A DNA stretch of 22,082 nucleotides from an uncultured Johnsonella sp. (lineage in GTDB: Bacteria > Bacillota > Clostridia > Lachnospirales > Lachnospiraceae). Under the pieces are notes generated by a model, which saw nothing but the letters and a program-made list of their open reading frames with translations, was not told the origin of the DNA and did not search any database. Below are positions 15,544-22,082 of this stretch, piece by piece (positions within the stretch are counted from its first letter, which is position 1; the number at the start of each line of letters is the position of its first letter). The position numbers and the translations under genes are program-made. The stretch is taken from NCBI GenBank assembly GCA_937927235.1, contig CALBCM010000043.1, forward strand, positions 1 through 22,082, read 5' to 3'.

Positions 15544-15559
15544 GCTGCTCAGCTTTACT
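15520..15559 (-). terminator. Intrinsic terminator of yerC, overlapping the convergent gene end
   Basis: AGTAAAGCT, loop GAGC, AGCTTACT (15559 down to 15539) pair with one bulged base, and are followed on the minus strand by GTTTATTTTTTTTATTTTT. That is the layout of a Rho-independent terminator for minus-strand transcripts. The U-tract is the complement of the Lys/Asn codons at the end of the DUF1836 gene. In the plus direction no U-run follows. Confidence 0.55.
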
Positions 15560-15577
15560 AAAAGCTTGCCTTTATTG

Positions 15578-15632
15578 TATATCGGAAAGTACAAGAAAAC
15601 TCAACAAGAATTTTCTTATACCTTCCAATATA
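15578..15632 (-). repeat. 22-bp stem-loop in the yerC 3' region
   Basis: Bases 15578-15599 and 15611-15632 pair over 22 positions around an 11-base loop. In minus-strand RNA every position pairs: 19 Watson-Crick and three G-U. In plus-strand RNA the same three positions would be A-C mismatches. The bias shows that the structure belongs to the yerC transcript. It begins 36 bases after the yerC stop and precedes the probable terminator. No U-run follows it directly. It could be an mRNA-stabilising or processing hairpin. Confidence 0.6.
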
Positions 15633-15667
15633 TCCGGGTAATAAATAATTTTGATAGTCTTAAGCAA

Positions 15668-15961
15668 CTACTCAGAATCCTCCAGCCTCTTGAAGGTCAG
15701 CTCATAGCCGTCCGTGCCGTAACGCAATGAGCGGTTGACTCTGCTTATTGTGGCTGTAGAAGCTTTTGTACTTTCAGATATTTCTATATACGTTCTACCT
15801 TCTCTAAGCATCTTAGCAACTTCATACCTCTGTGCCAATGATAAAATCTCATTCACAGTACATACATCTTCAAAAAATGCATAGCATTCTTCAAGATTTC
15901 TAAGTGTCAATACTGCTTTTAAAAGGTGGTCAACAGCCTCAGTTTTTATCCTGTTATTCAT
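15668..15961 (-). CDS. yerC: YerC/YecD family TrpR-related transcriptional regulator
   Basis: A 97-residue helical protein of the TrpR superfamily. LTLRNLEECYAFFEDVCT (18-35) and LAQRYEVAKMLREGRTY (42-58) match the YerC family core, and IEISESTKASTATISRVNRSL (from 54) is the helix-turn-helix, with TATISR as the recognition helix start. It is full length for the family and begins with AAAGGAG before the ATG. Comparative genomics has linked YerC-type proteins (called HisR) to control of histidine genes in Firmicutes. That, with the inverted repeat at the his promoter in this window, suggests it represses hisC onward; the link is inference. It has its own promoter downstream of aroQ. Confidence 0.9.
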   Translation of the reverse strand: MNNRIKTEAVDHLLKAVLTLRNLEECYAFFEDVCTVNEILSLAQRYEVAKMLREGRTYIEISESTKASTATISRVNRSLRYGTDGYELTFKRLEDSE

Positions 15962-16004
15962 CGCTGCTCCTTTATAAGGTTTTAGAGTTATTTTATACCT
16001 TTAA

Positions 16005-16033
16005 ATTTTAGCACATTAACTTCATAAAGTAAA
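16005..16033 (-). promoter_or_regulatory. yerC promoter
   Basis: TTTACT (16028-16033), 17 bases, TAAAAT (16005-16010) with TG one base upstream of the -10 (extended -10). The -35 is a 4/6 match. It lies in the 104-base gap after aroQ, so yerC can be expressed separately from the aro operon. Confidence 0.5.
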
Positions 16034-16065
16034 GTTTTATATGACAAAATAAGGCTGCAGCATAA

Positions 16066-16491
16066 TTAATCTATTAAATATTTTAATGCTATTATATAGC
16101 CTTCACAGCCAAAGCCCGATAAAACTGCATCACAGGCCTGAGCTGTTACTGAGTGACTTCTAAACTCCTCTCGTCTAAATACATTTGAAACATGTACCTC
16201 AATTTTCTTGCATTCCATAACCTCAAGCGCATCTCTTATAGCATAGCTATAATGCGTAAATGCACCGGGATTTATTATAACCGCATCTACATCATTCATA
16301 TATGCCTCTTGGAGCTTATCAATGATTTTGCCTTCATGGTTGCTTTGGAATATTTCTATATCAATATAATGCTCGGAGCCAAACTCATAGATATCACTGC
16401 ATATATCCTCATAGCTTATACTGCCGTATTGGCTCTTATCACGCAGACCTATAAAATTAATGTTTGCTCCGTTTAATATAAGTACCTTCAT
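16066..16491 (-). CDS. aroQ: 3-dehydroquinate dehydratase, type II
   Basis: Third step of the shikimate pathway: trans-dehydration of 3-dehydroquinate to 3-dehydroshikimate. Seen: ILNGANIN (5-12; usually NGPNLN), GLRDKSQYG with R17 and the catalytic Y22, QSNHEGKIID (49-58), INPGAFTHYS (73-82) and EVHVSNV with the catalytic H100. The 141-residue length is normal. The ATG at 16491 is chosen because AAAGGTGG lies five to six bases upstream; a GTG three codons earlier overlaps that site. It follows aroE by 66 bases that contain a 19-base palindrome. Confidence 0.95.
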   Translation of the reverse strand: MKVLILNGANINFIGLRDKSQYGSISYEDICSDIYEFGSEHYIDIEIFQSNHEGKIIDKLQEAYMNDVDAVIINPGAFTHYSYAIRDALEVMECKKIEVHVSNVFRREEFRSHSVTAQACDAVLSGFGCEGYIIALKYLID

Positions 16492-16521
16492 CCAATCCAC
16501 CTTTATTTATATTTTATATTA

Positions 16522-16540
16522 ATACAGCTCTGAGCTGTAT
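16522..16540. repeat. 19-base perfect palindrome between aroE and aroQ
   Basis: ATACAGCTC, one base, GAGCTGTAT. The arms are perfect, giving an 8-9 bp hairpin in either strand's RNA or a dimer-binding site in DNA. No U-run follows on the minus strand, so it is not a clear terminator for aroE. On the plus strand T5 lies ten bases further on. Processing hairpin or operator are both possible. Confidence 0.5.
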
Positions 16541-16557
16541 AGCCAGCAGCTTTTTAT

Positions 16558-17430
16558 TTATTTCAAAAATTGCTCCAAGCTAAGCTTAATTTGTTTTCTT
16601 GTGCTTTCACTCACCTTCATTCCCTGATTCCACCTTTCCCAAGAAAGTATGCCCTGGTTTACAAGCATATCCAGACCGTTTATCACCCTTTTCCCAGCAT
16701 TTTCCATATTTAATACAAACCTGCTTCTTAAGGGATTATAAATCAGCTCCACTCCCATGCAGCAATGCTCATAAAGCTCTCGATTATTTATAATACATTT
16801 ATCATTATCAGGATACATACCGACCGAGGTGGTCTGAAATATCACCGCACTGTTTTTTTGATAATTTTTTACAACAGCTGTAACCTCACTTAAATTACAG
16901 AGGGCTATATTCAAATATTTTTTAAACTTTTTTTGTAAAAGAAATGCCTGATTGAAGCTTCTGTTTGCAATTACTATTTCTGCCGCTCCCAGACCTATGC
17001 AAACATACACTGCCGCTCTTGCAGCCCCTCCTGCACCTAATATAACTACAGGGCGGTTTTTAATATCTATTTCTGAATCAGTCACAGATTTTCTTAAACC
17101 ACAGATGTCGGTATTATAGCCCTTATAGCCATTTGTCTGATATACAAGTGTATTTACTGCACCGATTTCGCAGGCTTCGGCATCCACCTCTGAAAGGTAG
17201 TTTAAAACCTCACGCTTATAAGGCAAAGTTATGTTTAAGCCCTTTATGCCAAGTGCATGAGCACCGCTAATTACAGCTTCCAGCCTGTCTTTGACACAAA
17301 AGGGCAGATATACTGCATTTATGCCGCTTTCCTTTAAGATTATATTATGCATAAGCGGGGACAGGCTGTGAGCCAGGGGGCTGCCTATAATTCCAAAAAC
17401 TTTTGTCGCAGACAAGTCTATATTATTCAT
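16558..17430 (-). CDS. aroE: Shikimate dehydrogenase
   Basis: NADPH-dependent reduction of 3-dehydroshikimate to shikimate. From the chosen ATG the protein has 290 residues: GSPLAHSLSPLMHN (16-29) binds shikimate, NITLPYK (66-72) holds the catalytic K72, GAVNT (90-94) and YNTD (105-108) carry the N and D contacts, and the dinucleotide fold starts at ILGAGGAAR (130-138). The open frame extends 29 codons upstream inside yqeG, but GGGAG ahead of the ATG at 17430 fits a start there, overlapping yqeG by 8 bp. It is followed by aroQ, the enzyme of the preceding step. Confidence 0.95.
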   Translation of the reverse strand: MNNIDLSATKVFGIIGSPLAHSLSPLMHNIILKESGINAVYLPFCVKDRLEAVISGAHALGIKGLNITLPYKREVLNYLSEVDAEACEIGAVNTLVYQTNGYKGYNTDICGLRKSVTDSEIDIKNRPVVILGAGGAARAAVYVCIGLGAAEIVIANRSFNQAFLLQKKFKKYLNIALCNLSEVTAVVKNYQKNSAVIFQTTSVGMYPDNDKCIINNRELYEHCCMGVELIYNPLRSRFVLNMENAGKRVINGLDMLVNQGILSWERWNQGMKVSESTRKQIKLSLEQFLK

Positions 17431-17968
17431 TTCTGCCTGCTCCCTGCTCATTATTCTTTTTGACGGTATTATGACCTTTCTTACAGCTTCGATAAAAAAA
17501 CAGCACCACCGCCTCAAGCTTTCTTTTCAGCACAATCTGTATCTCTTCTTTCGGATGAATAGGCTTTACAAGATAAGCACGTATCCCCGATTTATTTGCA
17601 CCGTATATGTCCGTAAAAATCTGGTCACCAAAAAACGCTGTGCTTCTGCGGCTGCTTGACATAAGCTTCATGGCTTCAAGATAGTTTTTTACTGAGGGCT
17701 TTTTTGCATCAGCAATATAGTATGAGCCGGTTTTTTCTGCAAAAGGCTCTACCCTTGGTATTTTATTATTTGAAAGCAGACAGGTTTTTAAGCCCATTTT
17801 CTTTAATTTATTAAAAAAATCAACCGCTCTCTTATCTGCCGGAGCACCATGTTCAACCAAAGTATTGTCAATATCAAATATAACCGCATTTATACCTGCT
17901 GCATGCAGTTTTTTAAAGTCAAACTGATACACTGAATTTATTATTTCATAGGGATAAAGCTTATTCAT
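17423..17968 (-). CDS. yqeG: YqeG family HAD IIIA-type phosphatase
   Basis: A haloacid dehalogenase superfamily protein of 181 residues. Motif I is FDIDNTLV (31-38) with nucleophile D32 and D34, motif II LLSNN (64-68), motif III K90 in DAKKPS, and motif IV GDQIFTD (114-120). It belongs to the YqeG group, close to mitochondrial phosphatidylglycerophosphate phosphatases, so a lipid phosphate is a plausible substrate, not proven here. The ATG at 17968 overlaps the end of nrdR by 8 bp; a TTG one codon earlier is less likely. The ribosome-binding site is weak, suggesting coupling to nrdR. Its C-terminal tail is basic. Linkage of yqeG and aroE is common in Firmicutes. Confidence 0.9.
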   Translation of the reverse strand: MNKLYPYEIINSVYQFDFKKLHAAGINAVIFDIDNTLVEHGAPADKRAVDFFNKLKKMGLKTCLLSNNKIPRVEPFAEKTGSYYIADAKKPSVKNYLEAMKLMSSSRRSTAFFGDQIFTDIYGANKSGIRAYLVKPIHPKEEIQIVLKRKLEAVVLFFYRSCKKGHNTVKKNNEQGAGRNE

Positions 17969-18485
17969 CAATTTCTACCGTATTTTCAAGCTGATTTTTC
18001 GCTTTGTCACCTGTCAATTCTTCCGATAAACTGTTTTTCTTTCTCAATTTTCCTATTTCTTCCATAAACGTATCTATATCTTTAAATTCCCTGTAAACTG
18101 AAGCAAATCTGACATAAGCCACCTCATCAATCTCCTTAAGTCTGGACATAACAAGCTCTCCGATTAGAGTGCTTCTTATTTCCTTTGCTTCCATATTAAA
18201 GACAGTAGTTTCAATGCCGTCAATAAGCCTGTTTATAGTGTCGGTGGATACCTGTCTTTTATGGCAGCTCCTTATAATCCCAAGCTCAAGCTTTGAGCGG
18301 TCGTAAGGCTCTCTTGTATTGTCCTTTTTTACTACCATAAGCGGTATTGTCTCAAGCTTTTCATAGGTCGTAAAGCGTTTGCTGCATTTTTCGCATTTTC
18401 TTCTGCGGCGTATAGTAAGACTGCCTTCAAGCGGTCTTGTATCTACTACCTTAGTGTCGATATTATTGCAAAAAGGGCATCTCAT
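17961..18485 (-). CDS. nrdR: Transcriptional repressor NrdR
   Basis: NrdR senses ATP/dATP and represses ribonucleotide reductase genes. The N-terminal zinc ribbon has C3, C6 (MRCPFC) and C31, C34 (CEKC), with the basic RRRR patch between, and an ATP-cone domain follows (about 46-136, from IPLMVVKKDNTREPYD). The start at 18485 gives MRCPFC, the invariant NrdR beginning; the longer frame would run into rfbF. GGAGGG lies 11 bases upstream, inside or next to the rfbF stop region. At 174 residues it is longer than usual (about 150) owing to a charged C-terminal tail. No nrd genes are in the window. Confidence 0.95.
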   Translation of the reverse strand: MRCPFCNNIDTKVVDTRPLEGSLTIRRRRKCEKCSKRFTTYEKLETIPLMVVKKDNTREPYDRSKLELGIIRSCHKRQVSTDTINRLIDGIETTVFNMEAKEIRSTLIGELVMSRLKEIDEVAYVRFASVYREFKDIDTFMEEIGKLRKKNSLSEELTGDKAKNQLENTVEIDE

Positions 18486-18490
18486 AAATT

Positions 18491-19267
18491 TTAATCCCTC
18501 CACTTCTTCCATGGAGCCTTGCCTGAGCTCCATAGCTGCTCCAGTTTAATCCTTTCTCTTTGAGTATCCATACATTGCCAGAATCCCGGATGGTAAAAAG
18601 ACATAAGCTGATGCTGAGCTGAAAGTGTCTGAAGCGGTCCCTGCTCAAATATTGTATTATCCGATTCTATATAATCAAAAATTTCCGGGTTTAATACCAT
18701 AAATCCGCCATTTATAAGATCTCCGTCACCATCCTCTTTTTCTCTGAAGGTTTTAACCGTATTATTTTCATCTACTTCCATAATTCCCTTCATCTGTGCT
18801 ATATTTACGGTAGTTATGCTTGCTATCTTGCCATGACTCCTATGAAATTTTTCCAGTGCGCTGAGGTCAACATCTGCAAGCCCGTCACCGTAGGTAAGCA
18901 TAAAGGCTTCATTTCCTACATATTGTTTTATTCTCTTAATTCTTCCGCCGGTCATGGTATTTAAGCCTGTATCAATCAAGGTTACCTTCCAAGGCTCAGA
19001 ATAATTATTATGAACTTCCATCTTATTATTTGCCAAATCAAAGGTTATATTCGAGGTATGCAAAAAATAATCAGCAAAAAACTCTTTCACTACATACTGC
19101 TTATACCCAAGACATATTATAAATTCATGAAATCCGAATTCTGAATAATATTTCATTATATGCCACAATATCGGTCTTTCACCTATTTCTATCATAGGCT
19201 TTGGCTTTAAATGGCTGTCCTCACTTATTCTTGTGCCGAATCCGCCCGCAAGTATAACTACTTTCAT
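18491..19267 (-). CDS. rfbF: Glucose-1-phosphate cytidylyltransferase
   Basis: Makes CDP-glucose from CTP and glucose-1-phosphate, the entry to CDP-deoxysugars of surface glycans. The 258-residue length fits RfbF. Seen: nucleotidyltransferase motif LAGGFGTRISE (6-16) with KPKPM (21-25), LTYGDGLADVD (about 123-133), INGGFMVL and the family-typical FWQCMDTQRE near the C-terminus. AAAAAGG precedes the ATG. It usually sits with rfbG and rfbH in glycan clusters; here it stands alone, five bases ahead of nrdR, with none of its pathway partners. Another sugar-nucleotide enzyme is possible but the motifs favour CDP-glucose. Confidence 0.9.
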   Translation of the reverse strand: MKVVILAGGFGTRISEDSHLKPKPMIEIGERPILWHIMKYYSEFGFHEFIICLGYKQYVVKEFFADYFLHTSNITFDLANNKMEVHNNYSEPWKVTLIDTGLNTMTGGRIKRIKQYVGNEAFMLTYGDGLADVDLSALEKFHRSHGKIASITTVNIAQMKGIMEVDENNTVKTFREKEDGDGDLINGGFMVLNPEIFDYIESDNTIFEQGPLQTLSAQHQLMSFYHPGFWQCMDTQRERIKLEQLWSSGKAPWKKWRD

Positions 19268-19340
19268 CTCAATTACCTTTTTCTATATTTATAAATTTTT
19301 ATTTTTTATAAGCTTAATTAAAAACAAAAACTCTATCAAT

Positions 19341-19352
19341 ATTATAATAGCA
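19341..19352 (-). promoter_or_regulatory. Possible extended -10 element upstream of rfbF
   Basis: The minus strand reads TGCTATTATAAT in the 199-base gap between argH and rfbF, matching an extended -10 (TGnTATTAT), with no good -35 box. An A/T-rich leader of about 75 bases follows. Suggestive only. Confidence 0.3.
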
Positions 19353-19383
19353 TACTTTATAAAAAAAAGCATCTTACATATTA

Positions 19384-19419
19384 ATATGCCCCTGAAAAGT
19401 TAGATTTTCAGGGGCATAT
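19384..19419 (-). terminator. 15-bp perfect hairpin after argH
   Basis: Bases 19384-19398 and 19405-19419 are perfect inverted copies around a 6-base loop, with CCCCTGAAAA on one side. The stem starts 48 bases after the argH stop. A run of eight Ts comes on the minus strand about 16 bases later, not directly at the stem base, so this may terminate argGH or act as a 3' stabilising hairpin. It is the strongest fully Watson-Crick hairpin I noticed. Confidence 0.6.
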
Positions 19420-19466
19420 CCGCATTATAATCTGCTTATTTTATCAGGTTTGATATTTTTTACTCA

Positions 19467-20852
19467 TTAAGGCGTATCAATCTGCATTAAATTAAGTCTG
19501 CAATAATCAATCTGTTTTTTAACCTCAGAAGGAGCGGGACCTCCGGTGATGCTTCTATTATTAACACATTCCTCAAGTGAAATAGCTTTATATATGTCAG
19601 TTTCAAAATAGGGACTTGCAGCCTTATATTCCTCAAGGCTGAGGTCTTCAAGTACCTTGGATTTTTTTATACAATAGGCTACAAGCTTTCCAACTACAGT
19701 ATATGCCTGTCTGAAGGGCACTCCTTTTTTAGCCAGATAATCTGCACAGTCAGTAGCATTTATAAAGCCCTTAGCAGCGGCAGCCCTCATATTTTTATCA
19801 AGCACCGTCATGGTTTTAAGCATGGGAGTTACCGCTTCAAGACAGTCCGACACTGTATCAAAGCAGTCAAAGAGTGCTTCCTTATCCTCCTGCATATCTT
19901 TATTATAGGCAAGTGCAAGCCCCTTCATCATACATAAAAGCCCCTGCAGATTTCCAAATACTCTGCCGCTTTTACCGCGTATCAGCTCGCATATATCCGG
20001 ATTTTTTTTCTGAGGCATTATTGAGCTGCCCGTTGAAAAAGCATCGTCAAGCTCTATAAAACTGAATTCTCTGCTGCTCCACAATATAATTTCCTCGCTG
20101 AGCCGTGACAGGTGCACCATTATAAGACTCATAGCAGCAGCGGCTTCAATTGTAAAATCCCTGTCGCTTACTCCGTCAAGACTGTTTCTTGTAATATCTG
20201 AAAAGCCCAACAGCTCCCTGACATATTCTCTGTTAATATTATGTGTGGTGGCTGCCAAGGCTCCGCTTCCAAGCGGCAGTACATTACATCTTTTTATTAC
20301 ATCATCAAGTCTTCCGATGTCCCTTATAAACATCTGCACATAAGCCATAAGGTGATGTGCAAAGGTTATAGGCTGGGCAGGCTGTAAATGTGTATAGCCG
20401 GGCATAATACTGTAAACATGCTCACTCGCCTTATCACATAAGACCTGTACGAAATTTCTAATCAGAAATTTTATCTGAGTGCAGTTTTTTATAGTATACA
20501 TCCTTATATCAAGTGCTACCTGGTCATTCCTGCTTCTTGCAGTATGAAGCCTTTTTCCGGCATCACCGCATCTTCTGGTAAGCTCCTCCTCTATAAACAT
20601 GTGTATATCTTCCGTATTTTCATCTATAATCAGGCTGCCAGCTTCCATATCTTTTTTAATATTACTGAGATTACTTACTATAGCCTCTAAATCAACCTTA
20701 CTTATTATCCCCTGCACAGCCAGCATTTTTGCATGTGCTAGGCTTCCCTCTATATCTTCACTATACATGCGGCTATCCGTTTTTATAGAAGAATTAAAAT
20801 CATTAAGCCTTTTGTCTGCTTCTTTTTGAAATCTTGCTCCCCATAATTTCAT
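19467..20852 (-). CDS. argH: Argininosuccinate lyase
   Basis: Last step of arginine synthesis: argininosuccinate to arginine and fumarate. Full length at 461 residues. Seen: LWGARF at the N-terminus, TARSRNDQV (104-112), GYTHLQPAQP (152-161) with H155, and the fumarase/aspartase signature GSSIMPQKKNP (275-285). It follows argG by 43 bases in the same operon. There is no strong ribosome-binding site; AACGG is the nearest candidate and lies within a small palindrome. Confidence 0.97.
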   Translation of the reverse strand: MKLWGARFQKEADKRLNDFNSSIKTDSRMYSEDIEGSLAHAKMLAVQGIISKVDLEAIVSNLSNIKKDMEAGSLIIDENTEDIHMFIEEELTRRCGDAGKRLHTARSRNDQVALDIRMYTIKNCTQIKFLIRNFVQVLCDKASEHVYSIMPGYTHLQPAQPITFAHHLMAYVQMFIRDIGRLDDVIKRCNVLPLGSGALAATTHNINREYVRELLGFSDITRNSLDGVSDRDFTIEAAAAMSLIMVHLSRLSEEIILWSSREFSFIELDDAFSTGSSIMPQKKNPDICELIRGKSGRVFGNLQGLLCMMKGLALAYNKDMQEDKEALFDCFDTVSDCLEAVTPMLKTMTVLDKNMRAAAAKGFINATDCADYLAKKGVPFRQAYTVVGKLVAYCIKKSKVLEDLSLEEYKAASPYFETDIYKAISLEECVNNRSITGGPAPSEVKKQIDYCRLNLMQIDTP

Positions 20853-20860
20853 AAATTTAT

Positions 20861-20873
20861 TTAAACCGTTTAA
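20861..20873. repeat. 13-base palindrome before argH
   Basis: TTAAAC, one base, GTTTAA (on the plus strand TTAAACCGTTTAA): perfect arms, ending eight bases before the argH ATG, where a ribosome would bind. It differs from the known ArgR box. Short enough to be chance in A/T-rich DNA. Confidence 0.3.
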
Positions 20874-20895
20874 TTATCCAATCTATAGTTTTTAA

Positions 20896-22082
20896 TTATA
20901 TTTTATTTTTCAACTGCATAGCTCTTATTTTTATAGGAAGTCCGAACAGGCTTATGAATCCGGCTGAATCACTTTGTTCAAACGAATTGTCCTCTCCAAA
21001 GCTTGCTGTCTGCTCAGAATATAATGAAGTGGCAGAGCTGAGTCCCGCCGGTATTATATTGCCCTTATAGAGCTTCAACTTTACTTCCCCGTTTACATTC
21101 TGACTTACACTGTCAGCAAAGGCACTTAAAGCCTCTCTTAAAGGAGTAAACCACTGGCCGTTGTAAATAAGCTCTCCAAATCTTACAGCTATGAGCTGTT
21201 TATAATGCATAGTATCCTTATCCAGTGTAATGCTTTCCAAAAGCTCATGGGCTTTATAAAGTACAGTACCTCCCGGAGTTTCATAAATTCCTCTGCTTTT
21301 CATTCCAACCAGGCGGTTTTCAACCATGTCTACTATACCTATGCCATTTTCGCCTCCGAGCCTGTTTAACTCTAAAAGCAAATCAACCGCTTTCAGCTTC
21401 TTTCCATTCAGCGATACCGGTATGCCCTTTTCAAAGCCCAGTATAATATAGGTTTCTTTGTCAGGAGCTTTTTGAGGTGTCACGCCAAGTTCAAGGATTT
21501 CATCATACCTTGGCTCATTGGCAGGATTTTCAAGGTCAAGTCCCTCATGTGAAAGATGCCATATATTTTTATCTTTGGAATAATTGGTTTCTTTGGTAAT
21601 CTTTAAAGGAATATTATGCTTTTGAGCGTATTCTATTTCATCCTCTCGTGATTTAAGCTCCCAGCTTCTCCAAGGTGCTATAACCTTCATTTCAGGAGCA
21701 AATGCTTTTATAGCAAGTTCAAACCTCACCTGGTCATTGCCCTTTCCGGTGCAGCCGTGGCAGATAGCATCCGCTCCTTCTTTAATTGCTATCTCCACTA
21801 TAGCCTTCCCAAGCACCGGACGTGCAAAAGAAGTTCCCAGCAAATATACATCCTCATATTTTGCACCTGCTTTTAAGCAGGGAAAGATATAATCCTCTAC
21901 AAAAGTATCCTTAAGGTCAAGTATATAGCATTTTGAAGCTCCGGTTTTTTTAGCCTTTTCCTCAAGCCCCTCCAGCTCATCATTTTGCCCTACATCTCCT
22001 GAAACTGCAATAATTTCTGCATTATTATAATTTTCCTTGAGCCAGGGAATCATAACTGAGGTATCAAGTCCTCCCGAATAAG
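20896..22082 (-). CDS. argG: Argininosuccinate synthase, 5' end cut by window edge
   Basis: Joins citrulline and aspartate, with ATP cleaved to AMP, forming argininosuccinate for ArgH. The frame runs through the right edge: before MIPWLKENY it reads YSGGLDTSV, the ATP-pyrophosphatase P-loop (SGGxDTS) that lies near the N-terminus of ArgG, so only about ten residues are missing. Further motifs: GTSFARPVLGKAIVE, HGCTGKGNDQVRFE, APWRSWELKSREDEIEYA, and GENGIGIVDMVENRLVGMKSRG. The ATG at 22053 is internal. It is the first visible gene of the argGH operon; its promoter is outside the window. Confidence 0.97.
   Translation of the reverse strand, partial: YSGGLDTSVMIPWLKENYNNAEIIAVSGDVGQNDELEGLEEKAKKTGASKCYILDLKDTFVEDYIFPCLKAGAKYEDVYLLGTSFARPVLGKAIVEIAIKEGADAICHGCTGKGNDQVRFELAIKAFAPEMKVIAPWRSWELKSREDEIEYAQKHNIPLKITKETNYSKDKNIWHLSHEGLDLENPANEPRYDEILELGVTPQKAPDKETYIILGFEKGIPVSLNGKKLKAVDLLLELNRLGGENGIGIVDMVENRLVGMKSRGIYETPGGTVLYKAHELLESITLDKDTMHYKQLIAVRFGELIYNGQWFTPLREALSAFADSVSQNVNGEVKLKLYKGNIIPAGLSSATSLYSEQTASFGEDNSFEQSDSAGFISLFGLPIKIRAMQLKNKI

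Noticed and set aside
15600..15632. Long hairpin after yerC as a mobile element end or CRISPR-like repeat
   Set aside because: There is a single copy in the window, no flanking duplication and no transposase; the wobble bias fits an RNA structure better.
15479..15730. 83-codon plus-strand frame between the DUF1836 gene and yerC
   Set aside because: It overlaps the end of one real gene and the end of another and its middle is the long hairpin; no ribosome-binding site or similarity that I can see.
1..22082. A novel defence, mobile or biosynthetic system
   Set aside because: Almost every gene belongs to a well-known housekeeping family, and nothing in the layout suggests an uncharacterised multi-gene system.

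Overview
The window is low-GC, gene-dense Firmicute chromosome. Tightly packed genes, AGGAGG-like ribosome-binding sites, consensus sigma-A promoters, the short HisG/HisZ pair, PcrA, YqeG, NrdR, a YerC-type regulator and a DUF1836 protein together point to an anaerobic clostridium, most likely Lachnospiraceae. The family assignment is inferred from gene content alone. Every gene is on the minus strand except one, the DUF1836 gene at 14911-15543.

Read in the direction of transcription (right to left), the layout is as follows. (1) Arginine: argG (running off the right edge) and argH, ending near a 15-bp perfect hairpin. (2) A mixed operon: a lone glucose-1-phosphate cytidylyltransferase (rfbF-like), nrdR, a yqeG-type HAD phosphatase, aroE, then aroQ. 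(3) yerC, a small TrpR-related regulator with its own promoter, followed by two tandem RNA hairpins. It is convergent with the DUF1836 gene. (4) pcrA, a small acidic-tailed membrane protein, rlmD-type rRNA methyltransferase, and an alpha/beta hydrolase. (5) A phosphate ABC transporter, pstS-pstC-pstA-pstB, from a good promoter and without phoU in the window. (6) A histidine operon, hisC-hisB-hisZ-hisG-hisD-hisH-hisA, whose genes mostly overlap by 1-4 bp.

The his operon starts from a perfect consensus promoter (TTGACA, 17 bp, TATAAT) placed only a few bases after the pstB stop codon. A 9-bp perfect inverted repeat brackets its -10 box and looks like a repressor operator. The YerC-type regulator encoded elsewhere in the window is an obvious candidate to bind it. 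The last gene, hisA, is broken: it stops after 140 codons, about half of the normal barrel, and runs into a short A/T decamer repeat at the window edge.

I see no CRISPR array, prophage, defence system, tRNA, rRNA or recognisable insertion sequence. Most of the window is ordinary biosynthetic housekeeping. The items worth following up are the his operator, the truncated hisA, the 22-bp wobble-biased hairpin after yerC, and a short unexplained open frame upstream of pstS.
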